Source: Ruminiclostridium sp.
GTDB lineage: Bacteria; Bacillota; Clostridia; Oscillospirales; Ruminococcaceae
Assembly (NCBI GenBank): GCA_017942025.1
Contig: JAGAVH010000008.1
Span: forward strand, 1-44,859
DNA: 44,859 nucleotides
Direction of reading: 5' to 3'
Shown: piece by piece, positions 35,344 to 42,408 of the stretch
Layout of the letters: each line of letters opens with the position of its first letter
Position numbering within the stretch: position 1 is the first letter of the stretch
Translations under genes and position numbers: made by a program
Notes under the pieces: generated by a model
What the model saw: the letters and a program-made list of their open reading frames with translations, nothing else
What the model was told of the DNA's origin: nothing
Databases searched by the model: none

Positions 35344-35372
35344 TTATACCGTCGCTTATAGCGACGGTATAA
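35344..35372. other. 13-bp hairpin upstream of the Abi gene
   Basis: A perfect TTATACCGTCGCT stem with the complementary arm and a TAT loop lies between the chemoreceptor stop and the Abi gene. It has no following T tract on either strand. It could be a weak terminator, or part of a non-coding RNA or leader for the Abi gene. Confidence 0.5.
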
Positions 35373-35402
35373 CACTTTATAAGAGAAAAAGAAAGGAACA
35401 CA

Positions 35403-36233
35403 ATGGCACAGCAAAGAAGCTATAACAAAACCCCGTCCACAATAAAACAGCAGATTGCTCTGCTCCGTGAACGAGGCTGTGAGGTATCTGACACCGAATA
35501 TGCGGAAAAATGTCTTACCAATATAAACTATTATCGTCTTGCCCATTATTTTGCACCCTTCAGAGAAAATGACAAGAGCAGATACCAAAAAGGCACCACC
35601 TTTGAGGACGGAATGAGGCTGTATGAGTTTGACCGACAGCTACGCCGCCTGATTATGACCTTTTTAGAGGAGATAGAAATATATTTCAGGGCGGTAGTAT
35701 CTAATTTTCATGCTATGAAATACGGTGCGCTGGGTTATCTCAACGGCTCTACCTATGATGCGCGGCATAATCACGCATCTCTGCTTACCCGTATAGAAAG
35801 ACTTATGGAGCTGAATGAAAGCGAGGATTTCGTAAAGCATCATAAAAACAAATATGGCGGTGTAATGCCTGTATGGGCGGCTATGGAGCTTTTCAGCTTT
35901 GGTAATATAACCTATTTTTATATTGATATGAAGGAAGCAGATCAGAAGGAGCTGTCCGCAAAGTATTTCGGACTTAACTATCGTGTGGTTGAGGATCATC
36001 TGCTGTGCCTTTCTGATTTAAGAAATGCCTGCGCCCACTATTCACGTCTTTACAAGAATCCTTTCCCTATGACTCCCAAGGGACTGCCCGATTCAACCTT
36101 AAAATCCTATCTCGAAGTGGCAAAGGGCCTTTATCCCGACAAGGACAAATGGGAAGAGGAATTTGATACCGCCCTTGCCGAGCTAATCAGAAGGTATAAA
36201 ATGGAGGAAAGGATGGACGGGTATGGGTATTGA
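35403..36233 (+). CDS. Abi_2 (AbiD/AbiF-like) HEPN abortive-infection protein
   Basis: 276 residues matching the Abi_2 family: TIKQQIALLRERG and INYYRLAHYFAPF at the N-terminus, YEFDRQLRRLIMTFLEEIEIYFRA in two joined segments, and near the C-terminus the HEPN ribonuclease motif RNACAH (Arg207-x4-His212). HEPN Abi proteins cut RNA to stop phage growth; several AbiF types are reported to be held in check by a structured RNA. It stands alone, with no restriction or CRISPR genes beside it. AAAGGA precedes the start. Its TGA stop is the first base group of a hairpin that opens array C. Confidence 0.9.
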   Translation: MAQQRSYNKTPSTIKQQIALLRERGCEVSDTEYAEKCLTNINYYRLAHYFAPFRENDKSRYQKGTTFEDGMRLYEFDRQLRRLIMTFLEEIEIYFRAVVSNFHAMKYGALGYLNGSTYDARHNHASLLTRIERLMELNESEDFVKHHKNKYGGVMPVWAAMELFSFGNITYFYIDMKEADQKELSAKYFGLNYRVVEDHLLCLSDLRNACAHYSRLYKNPFPMTPKGLPDSTLKSYLEVAKGLYPDKDKWEEEFDTALAELIRRYKMEERMDGYGY

Positions 36234-36373
36234 AATTCGCTTTGCGAATTTCAAAGTGATGTATGGCTACGCCAAGTGATGTACGGCTTTGCCGGGTGAT
36301 GTATCGTGCTTTGCACAAAGTGATGTTTCGTGCTTTGCACGAAGTTGTGGTATAAATTGCCGAAGGCAATTTA
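36231..36373 (-). repeat. Modular hairpin array C
   Basis: Read on the minus strand, the stems are TAAATTGCC, TTCGTGC, an imperfect TTGTGC, CCGGC, TTGGC and TGAAATTCGC, each with a 3-nt loop. The first linker is CCACAAC and the others are ACATCAC. This is the same order and polarity as arrays A and D. The terminal hairpin (36231-36253) begins with the TGA stop codon of the Abi gene. Confidence 0.85.
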
Positions 36374-36435
36374 TGGATTTGAAGTAGTTGTCAAATTGAA
36401 ATTTGGCGCTCCGCTCGGGTTATTGTAGCCCCAAT

Positions 36436-36840
36436 CCCCCTAACCCCCTTTCCCCTGAGGAAAGGGGGAAAATAGAGGGGCTCGCCGCCCCTTTGCCCTG
36501 CTTGGGGCTACCGCCCCAGCTGTCCAACGGACAGCGACGCCCTTCAGGGCAATGAAACATCCCGTGTAATACAGAGATTGCGAGCCTTTTATTATGGGGA
36601 ATACATAGGGGCTACCGCCCCTGTAGCAGTCTGAAAGACTGCGACGGTCTTTAGACCAATGACCTTTGCTTGGGGCTACGCCCCAGCTGTCCAACGGACA
36701 GCGGCGCCCTTCAGGGCAATGAAACGTCCCGTTTATATCGATGTTTGTGGGCAGTCTTATCAAAACGTTTTAATTTACGATTGTAGGGGGCGGCCTCCCG
36801 GACGCCCCGCCGCCGAAGGCGGAATTGCCCACGGCGGCTC
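36436..36840. repeat. GC-rich hairpin repeat block
   Basis: Non-coding. A module starting TGCTTGGGGCTA, with GGGGC-TAC-GCCCC, CTGTCC-AAC-GGACAG and GCCCTTCAGGGC stems, occurs at 36499-36565 and, slightly changed, at 36667-36732. Other stems include CCCCCTTTCC, AGGGGC and CCGCC-GAA-GGCGG. The composition is far more GC-rich than the genes on either side. Confidence 0.8.
36688..36792 (+). repeat. 105-bp repeat, left copy
   Basis: Identical over 105 bases to the reverse complement of 44755-44859. It contains the CTGTCC and GCCC hairpins and then a unique-looking A/T-rich tail ending in TGTAGGGGGCG. Confidence 0.9.
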
Positions 36841-36876
36841 GCCGTCAAACTCCAATTTACAACCCCAACACAACCA

Positions 36877-36907
36877 AAAAAGCGTTCAGATTTTCTGAAC
36901 GCTTTTT
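36877..36907. terminator. Bidirectional terminator between the Abi gene and araD
   Basis: A 14-bp perfect stem with core AGCGTTCAGA and a TTT loop is flanked by A and T runs. It sits between the convergent Abi and araD genes and is nearly identical to the terminator at 24022-24051. Confidence 0.9.
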
Positions 36908-36933
36908 ATAATCTATCAATTGCCCTAAAGTAA

Positions 36934-36990
36934 GCAGTTATTGTCTATGGCAATAACTGCGACAGTTGACAAAATCTTTGATTTTGTCAA
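36934..36990. other. Two more hairpins in the Abi-araD interval
   Basis: GCAGTTATTG with its complement (36934-36960, 7-base loop) and TTGACAAAATC with its complement (36966-36990, TTT loop). The second is of array style. No gene is present. Confidence 0.65.
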
Positions 36991-37034
36991 CATATGATAC
37001 CATTTCTCTTCACTTTTCACTCTTCACTATTACC

Positions 37035-37203
37035 TGAAATTCGCTATGCGAATTTCAAATCCATCAATTGCCTTCGGCAATTGATACCACAACTTCGTGC
37101 TTTGCACGAAACATCACTCGGCGAAGCCGTACATCACTTTGCCATAGGCAAAACATCACTCGGCAAAGCCGTACTTCACTCTGAATCTGCTTTGCAGATT
37201 CAG
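37035..37203 (+). repeat. Modular hairpin array D
   Basis: Seven hairpins with 3-nt loops: TGAAATTCGC, ATCAATTGCC, TTCGTGC, CGGC, TTTGCC, CGGC and CTGAATCTGC. The linkers are AATCC, CCACAAC, ACATCAC (three times) and ACTTCAC. The last hairpin (37181-37203) overlaps the end of araD and contains its TGA stop codon on the minus strand. Confidence 0.87.
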
Positions 37204-37895
37204 CCCTGTCCGTAATATGCATTTGCTCCGTGCTTTCTGAGGTAATGCTTATCCAGTAATTCCTGCTGCATAGAGGGTTGCTCCTTGTTGAGAAGAAGGT
37301 CCAGCATTGCCATTTTTGCCACCTGCTCTAAAACTACCGCATTGTGCACCGCTTCGGAAGGGCTTTTACCCCAGGTAAAGGGTCCGTGGCTCATTACATT
37401 TACCGCAGGTACGCTGTCGGGATCGATATTACGGCTACGGAAGGTATCTATTATAATGGTGCCTGTTTCCTTTTCATATTCGCCCTTTATGGCTTCTTCG
37501 GTCATAGGCGCAGTACAAGGAATTGCACCGTAGAAATAATCTCCGTGAGTTGTGCCGAGGGCAGGTATATCTCTACCGCTCTGGGCAAAGGCTGTGCTCC
37601 AGGTGGAATGGGTATGCACCACGCCGCCGATATTCTTGAACGCCTTATATAATTCCAGATGGGTGGGAGTGTCAGAGGAGGGCTTTAAATCTCCCTCTAC
37701 CTGCTTGCCGTCAAGAGTAACCACCACCATATCGTCTATAGTCATATTTTCGTATTCCACACCCGAGGGCTTGATTACAACAAGTCCTCTTTCTCTGTCT
37801 ATACCCGAAACATTGCCCCATGTAAAGGTTATGAGGTTATATTTCGGCAGTAATAAATTTGCTTCGAATACCTGTTTTTTAAGTTTTTTGAGCAT
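37200..37895 (-). CDS. araD: L-ribulose-5-phosphate 4-epimerase
   Basis: Interconverts L-ribulose-5-phosphate and D-xylulose-5-phosphate in arabinose use, via a zinc-dependent retro-aldol reaction. At 231 residues from the ATG at 37895 it has the exact size of the Escherichia coli enzyme. [12 protein letters not shown] and KPSGVEY bind phosphate. HTHSTW and the later SHGPFTWG supply the metal-binding histidines, and THGDYFYG lies between them. The chosen start follows AAAGGA by six bases; an in-frame ATG at 37928 overlaps the upstream gene. Isomerase and kinase genes (araA, araB) are not in the window. The stop codon lies inside hairpin array D. Confidence 0.95.
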   Translation of the reverse strand: MLKKLKKQVFEANLLLPKYNLITFTWGNVSGIDRERGLVVIKPSGVEYENMTIDDMVVVTLDGKQVEGDLKPSSDTPTHLELYKAFKNIGGVVHTHSTWSTAFAQSGRDIPALGTTHGDYFYGAIPCTAPMTEEAIKGEYEKETGTIIIDTFRSRNIDPDSVPAVNVMSHGPFTWGKSPSEAVHNAVVLEQVAKMAMLDLLLNKEQPSMQQELLDKHYLRKHGANAYYGQG

Positions 37896-37914
37896 AACAG
37901 TTCCTTTCACTATA

Positions 37915-38439
37915 TCAGAGCTTTGCATTTATTCCGTAATATCTTTCGCCCAGCTTCTTTGCAAAATACTGTCTTACTTTAAGTGTTTCGTCTGCGGTAA
38001 GCTGAGCTTTGCAAAGACAGAAGGCTTTTTCATATGTTATATATATCAGAAAACTACGCTGGGTTTCATATATCGCAAATATGGTATGCCACAGAGCATT
38101 TATATCTGTATCTGTTCTGCCACCGTAGATTTTAAGATTCATTGTATCATATTCTATGGTGCGCTTTGCATTTATTAAAACCTTGCCACGTCTTATTCCG
38201 TTTTTAACGGTAATTGCCGCATTGACGGGAAAAAAGAGTGTTACGCCAAGGCAGATTACAAAAGCAGGTATGCCGACAAAAATCGGTATTATGCCGATTA
38301 TTCCGAGCAACAACAGAATTACTCCTACTGCGCCGCTTATTATCATAACGGGAATGGTATGCTTTTTTCTTCTGAAATTCGTGAAATATACAATCTCACG
38401 ATAATCCTCTGCGGTGGTGGTTATCAGCTTTTTAAACAT
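37915..38439 (-). CDS. YcxB-like membrane protein
   Basis: 174 residues. Two hydrophobic segments at about 30-70 are followed by a soluble PH-like beta domain ([17 protein letters not shown], then [12 protein letters not shown]). This is the layout of the YcxB family. Function is unknown. It overlaps the NfeD-like gene by eight bases and precedes araD by 19, so the three are probably co-transcribed on the minus strand. Confidence 0.72.
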   Translation of the reverse strand: MFKKLITTTAEDYREIVYFTNFRRKKHTIPVMIISGAVGVILLLLGIIGIIPIFVGIPAFVICLGVTLFFPVNAAITVKNGIRRGKVLINAKRTIEYDTMNLKIYGGRTDTDINALWHTIFAIYETQRSFLIYITYEKAFCLCKAQLTADETLKVRQYFAKKLGERYYGINAKL

Positions 38440-39007
38440 TCTGATTTTCTTCCTTTAGCACTTCAAATATTTCGTCCTGCTTCTGCACGAACAGAAGCTC
38501 GCCTTCGCCGGTTATTACAGTAACCTCTTCGCCCTTCATTATATCAGTATGATATACCGATATGCAATCAAAAATATATTTTCTGTCAAGATGCTTTACC
38601 CTTACTCTGCCGTAGCCGTCACCACTGATATTCTCAATAGCTGTGGCTGTAACGCCTTCAATCTCCTCAGGAGCAGGCCTTTTTCCACCCCAGAAATTCT
38701 CAAAGGCCGGCAAAAGCAGATGTGCTCCGATAAAATTCACTATCATTCCGCTCATAAGCAGAACGGGCACAAGGAAAAACCACTCCATATCAAGCGGTAA
38801 CAGTATAAGTCCCGTATAGCCTATAACAGCTATAAATACTGTGTAGCCGTAAATAGTCTGTGGTACAAACTTCTCTATGGGGATAGTTTTTCCCTTTGGC
38901 AGGGTAAAGCCCAGATTTACCTTTACCCGAAAGCCAAAAAGCATTGTAAACAGTCCGATAGCGCCTATAGTACCGAGTACGGCGCATACTATGAAAAATA
39001 TTCTCAT
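38432..39007 (-). CDS. NfeD-like membrane protein
   Basis: 191 residues. Three membrane segments (about 3-25, 50-72 and 76-98) are followed by a C-terminal OB-fold-like domain starting GVTATAIENISGDGYGRV, as in NfeD proteins. NfeD proteins work with stomatin-type membrane proteins, but no stomatin gene is adjacent. The gene starts three bases past the CNNM gene stop and overlaps the next gene, so it is tightly coupled. Confidence 0.7.
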   Translation of the reverse strand: MRIFFIVCAVLGTIGAIGLFTMLFGFRVKVNLGFTLPKGKTIPIEKFVPQTIYGYTVFIAVIGYTGLILLPLDMEWFFLVPVLLMSGMIVNFIGAHLLLPAFENFWGGKRPAPEEIEGVTATAIENISGDGYGRVRVKHLDRKYIFDCISVYHTDIMKGEEVTVITGEGELLFVQKQDEIFEVLKEENQNV

Positions 39008-39010
39008 TTA

Positions 39011-40291
39011 TTATTCTTCGTTTTCTTTTTCTATAACCTCAAATCGAATCTTGACAATTCTGCGCTCGCTGACATCTAAAACCTTGATGTCAAAATCCTT
39101 TGTCTTTACGCATTCTTCTGTTTCGGGAATCTTGCCGAAAAGCTCTAAAATCCAGCCGCCGACGGTTTTTGCGTTGCTGTCGATATGGGGATTCTGACCT
39201 GTTCTGTTCTGCCAGTAACGGCGGAAGTCGTTCAGCGAAACATCGCCGTTTACGTGGAATACGGTATCTGTCACAAAGGTAACGGGAGCTACTATTTCAT
39301 CGTTTTCGTCCCAGATATCGCCTACAAGCTGCTCTAAAATATCCTCAAGAGTTACAATGCCGAGTGTACCGCCATACTGGTCGAGTACCACCGCCATATG
39401 AATCTTGTCCTTTTGCATAAGCTTCATAATATCGGATATCTTCATAAGATGAGGAACGTAAAGTATTTCCTGAAGAACATCACGTAAAAACAGCTGTTCT
39501 CCCTCTTTTTTAGTAAGATATCTCTTGAAGAAATCCTTCTGACTGATAAAACCTATTATCTTATCAACTGAGCCTTCATATACAGGCAGACGGGAATATT
39601 CTTCGCTGATGAATATTTCCTTGACTCTTTCGCAGTCCTCGTTTACGTCTACCGCTGTGATATCAACACGATGGGTGATTATTTCGTCTACCATTGTTTC
39701 GTCGAATACAAGTGCGCTCTTTACAAGGTCGCGCTCCTGCTCCTCAAGTACGCCCTCATCCTCGATCTCGTCAATGATTGCAAGTAATTCCTGCTCAGTT
39801 ACGGTAACCTCCTTGCCGCCCTTACCGAAGATAAGGGAAACCAGTTTTTTCAGTCCCGTAAAGAGAAAAGAGAGGGGGGTAAAAATAAAGGTGAGGAAGG
39901 TAATTACGCCGCTTGTACCGATGGTAAGTCCCTCGGAATGGTCCTTTGCAATGCTCTTGGGCATTACTTCGCCAAAAATAAGAACCACTATTGTCAGCAC
40001 TACTGTTGCAAGCAAAGGGCCGTTATCAGCTCCCGCAAGAGTGGTAAAGAATACCGTTGCAAGAGATGACGCCGCAATATTTACTATATTGTTACCAATA
40101 AGTATGGTGGTTATTACCTTGTCGTATTTATCTAATAGCTTTAGTGCCATTTTAGCACCCTTGGAGCCTTCCTCCGCCTTGCTCTTCAGTCTTATTCTGT
40201 TTGCACTGGTAAGCGCAGTTTCGCTGGCAGAGAAGAATGCCGAGCAGGCGATAAGTATTATAATTATGATTGCCGTTAATTCTGTTCCCAT
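39011..40291 (-). CDS. CNNM/CorC-HlyC family transporter-like protein
   Basis: 426 residues. The CNNM (DUF21) membrane domain is at about 1-190, with the small-residue motif SAFFSASETALTSANRIRLK and PKSIAK. Two CBS domains follow (about 205-330, with ITHRVDITAVD and VVLDQYGGTLGIVTLEDILE). A CorC_HlyC C-terminal domain is at about 345-422. Bacterial members export or tolerate Mg2+ and related cations, and CBS domains often bind ATP. It is the first gene of the minus-strand unit ending with araD. Often annotated as hemolysin, but no toxin role is implied. Confidence 0.92.
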   Translation of the reverse strand: MGTELTAIIIIILIACSAFFSASETALTSANRIRLKSKAEEGSKGAKMALKLLDKYDKVITTILIGNNIVNIAASSLATVFFTTLAGADNGPLLATVVLTIVVLIFGEVMPKSIAKDHSEGLTIGTSGVITFLTFIFTPLSFLFTGLKKLVSLIFGKGGKEVTVTEQELLAIIDEIEDEGVLEEQERDLVKSALVFDETMVDEIITHRVDITAVDVNEDCERVKEIFISEEYSRLPVYEGSVDKIIGFISQKDFFKRYLTKKEGEQLFLRDVLQEILYVPHLMKISDIMKLMQKDKIHMAVVLDQYGGTLGIVTLEDILEQLVGDIWDENDEIVAPVTFVTDTVFHVNGDVSLNDFRRYWQNRTGQNPHIDSNAKTVGGWILELFGKIPETEECVKTKDFDIKVLDVSERRIVKIRFEVIEKENEE

Positions 40292-40464
40292 TTTCGGATA
40301 TTACCTCATTTAAATTTGCTATTTTTTCGCAGTGATGCTATACTATATAATATCACATTGTGTAAACAAAATCAAGTAACAATACTATCTGCCTTTATAA
40401 ATTTTACTATCTGTTATCCGTTTGCAAATATCTGAATAATTATATAAAAAAATAGTTTTATACC

Positions 40465-40493
40465 TTGATTTTAACATAATTATATGCGATAAT
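40465..40493 (+). promoter_or_regulatory. Promoter of the GH9 gene
   Basis: TTGATT (40465-40470) and GATAAT (40488-40493) have a 17-base spacer. Between here and the start lies a directly repeated ATCATAAT-type segment, a possible regulator site. The rest of 40292-40548 is A/T-rich and holds no gene. Confidence 0.58.
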
Positions 40494-40548
40494 AAACAAA
40501 AATCACAATATCATAATATCATAATTTACTTTATGAAAGGTAAAATAA

Positions 40549-42204
40549 ATGGACAATACATATTTCGACAGAGCAAGACCTGAGGTTACGACCTACCCTG
40601 CCGATATTTTTATAAATCAGCTGGGCTACAGAGTAAACGAAGAAAAAAGAGCGGTTATGCCCTTTCCCTGTGACAGCTTTTCTATCTGCGATAAAAGCGG
40701 AAATGAAGTCTATAAGGGCGAGGTAAAGCATTCCGGCTATGATGAAAATTCAGGCGATGACGTATATACTGCGGATTTTTCCGAATTCTCGGAAAAAGGC
40801 GAATATATAGTAAAATGCGGCAATAAAAAGTCCCTCAGCTTTACTATAGACGATAATATATACGACAAGGCGCTTGACGATACAATGAAGGCTTTTTATT
40901 ATCTTCGCTGCGGCTGTGAGCTTAAAAAGGAGCACGCAGGAGAATATACCCATCCCGTTTGTCACGATTCTTTAGCTACGGTATGGTCGGAGCCTGACAA
41001 GAAATATGAGGTTTCGGGCGGCTGGCACGACGCAGGAGACTATGGCAGATACGTCACAGCAGGCGCTGTGGCAGTAGCGCACCTTCTCCATAGCTTTATG
41101 ATGTTTCCGAAGGCGTACGAGGGACAGAAACTTAACATTCCTGAAAGTGATAACGAAATGCCCGACGTTCTGAATGAATGTAAATACGAGCTTTTATGGT
41201 TTTTAAAGATGCAAAGAGAGGACGGCGGTGTGTGGCACAAGTGCACAACAAAGCTTCATGCCCCCTTTATAATGCCTGAATGTGACAAGGCGGAATTATT
41301 CCTTTTCGACGTATCCTCAATGTCTACCGCTGATTTTGCCGCTGTCTGCGCTCTTGCTTCAAGGGTGTACAAGCCCTATGACGAGAGCTTTTCCGATAAA
41401 CTTTATAAGGCGGCGGAAAAAAGCTACAGCTGGCTTATAGAAAACCCTGATTTTATCGGTTTTAAAAATCCTGAGGGCAACAATACAGGCTCCTACGGAG
41501 AGTGGAATGACAGAGATAACCGCTACTGGGCGGCGGCAGAGCTATACGCTCTTACAGGCGAGCAGAAATATCACGAGGATTTTATTAAATACGCAGGAGA
41601 AATAAACCGCACCGATTTAGGCTATGGAAGCGTGGGCGGAATTGGTTCTCTTTCCTATATGCTTTGCGACAGAGAGAAGAACAAGTATTTCAGCGAGCTT
41701 ATAAAGAAGGATTTTAAAGAAGTGGCAGAACGTTTTAAGGAATTTTCCGACACCTGCGGCTATGGTGTTGCAATGCACGAGCAGCAGTACTGCTGGGGCA
41801 GTAATATGAATGTTATGAAAAACGCCATGACCTTTATAATAGCGGATCATCTGAACGAAACGGATATTTACGGAAAATATGCCGCCCGCCAGCTCCATTA
41901 TCTCTTCGGACTGAACGCCTTAGGCTATAGCTACGTTTCGGGTAGCGGCGAATTTTCGGTAAACGAGCTTCATTTAAGACCTGCCTTTGCCGATGGCATA
42001 GACAAATGTATGCCCGGCTTTGTAAGCGGAGGTCCTAACCGCTTCCCGGGAGATCCCGACGCTAAGATACTCATAGAACCAGGTACAAAGCCGATGAAGA
42101 GCTTTGCCGACGATATGGGCTGTTACTCCTTAAACGAGGTAACTATATACTGGAACTCTCCCACGGTATTTACGTTGGCGTGGGTAAAAAACACGAAGCA
42201 GTAA
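40549..42204 (+). CDS. GH9 glycoside hydrolase without signal peptide
   Basis: 551 residues. An N-terminal CelD-type immunoglobulin-like domain (FINQLGYRVNEEKRAV, about 20-105) precedes the inverting (alpha/alpha)6 GH9 catalytic domain. GGWHDAGDYGRY holds the base pair Asp161/Asp164. The acid is Glu530 in LNEVTIYWNSP. SVNELHLRPAF supplies a substrate histidine. It has no signal peptide, dockerin or carbohydrate-binding module, so it acts in the cytoplasm. A beta-glucosidase, cellodextrinase or exo-acting enzyme is more likely than a secreted endoglucanase. GAAAGG precedes the start, and a strong terminator follows. Confidence 0.92.
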   Translation: MDNTYFDRARPEVTTYPADIFINQLGYRVNEEKRAVMPFPCDSFSICDKSGNEVYKGEVKHSGYDENSGDDVYTADFSEFSEKGEYIVKCGNKKSLSFTIDDNIYDKALDDTMKAFYYLRCGCELKKEHAGEYTHPVCHDSLATVWSEPDKKYEVSGGWHDAGDYGRYVTAGAVAVAHLLHSFMMFPKAYEGQKLNIPESDNEMPDVLNECKYELLWFLKMQREDGGVWHKCTTKLHAPFIMPECDKAELFLFDVSSMSTADFAAVCALASRVYKPYDESFSDKLYKAAEKSYSWLIENPDFIGFKNPEGNNTGSYGEWNDRDNRYWAAAELYALTGEQKYHEDFIKYAGEINRTDLGYGSVGGIGSLSYMLCDREKNKYFSELIKKDFKEVAERFKEFSDTCGYGVAMHEQQYCWGSNMNVMKNAMTFIIADHLNETDIYGKYAARQLHYLFGLNALGYSYVSGSGEFSVNELHLRPAFADGIDKCMPGFVSGGPNRFPGDPDAKILIEPGTKPMKSFADDMGCYSLNEVTIYWNSPTVFTLAWVKNTKQ

Positions 42205-42231
42205 GGTGTATAACTTAATAAATAACAGAAT

Positions 42232-42265
42232 CAGGCGTTCTACCGATTAAGAGAACGCCTGTTTT
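42232..42265 (+). terminator. Terminator of the GH9 gene
   Basis: CAGGCGTTCT pairs with AGAACGCCTG (42232-42241/42252-42261) and is followed by TTTT. Confidence 0.88.
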
Positions 42266-42293
42266 ATACGTGACGGTTAACGTGGTGCTCTTC

Positions 42294-42329
42294 GGGACAA
42301 AGGTGCACCGCAAATTTCAACCTTGTCCC
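42294..42329. promoter_or_regulatory. Inverted repeat upstream of the MATE promoter
   Basis: GGGACAAAGGT pairs with ACCTTGTCCC with one bulged base around a 15-base loop, and the palindrome GGTGCACC lies inside. It ends ten bases before the -35 box. It may be an activator site or an attenuated leader; neither is shown. Confidence 0.4.
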
Positions 42330-42338
42330 AAAAATTCG

Positions 42339-42367
42339 TTGACATTCCGCCGTTATCGTTATATAAT
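42339..42367 (+). promoter_or_regulatory. Consensus promoter of the MATE-deacetylase unit
   Basis: TTGACA (42339-42344) and TATAAT (42362-42367) with a 17-base spacer are a perfect sigma-A match, so expression may be high. Confidence 0.88.
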
Positions 42368-42408
42368 ACTGTTTGGTAAAATTCGTTTATGTAAAATAAG
42401 GACAAAAA

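Noticed and set aside
36234-37199. Insertion sequence or integron in the repeat hub
   Set aside because: There is no transposase or integrase frame and no consistent terminal inverted repeat or target duplication; the palindromes are many short independent stems.
39609-40313. Plus-strand open frame of 234 codons
   Set aside because: It is antisense to the well-conserved CNNM/CorC gene and has a low-complexity Ser/Val/Ile-rich composition typical of a shadow frame.
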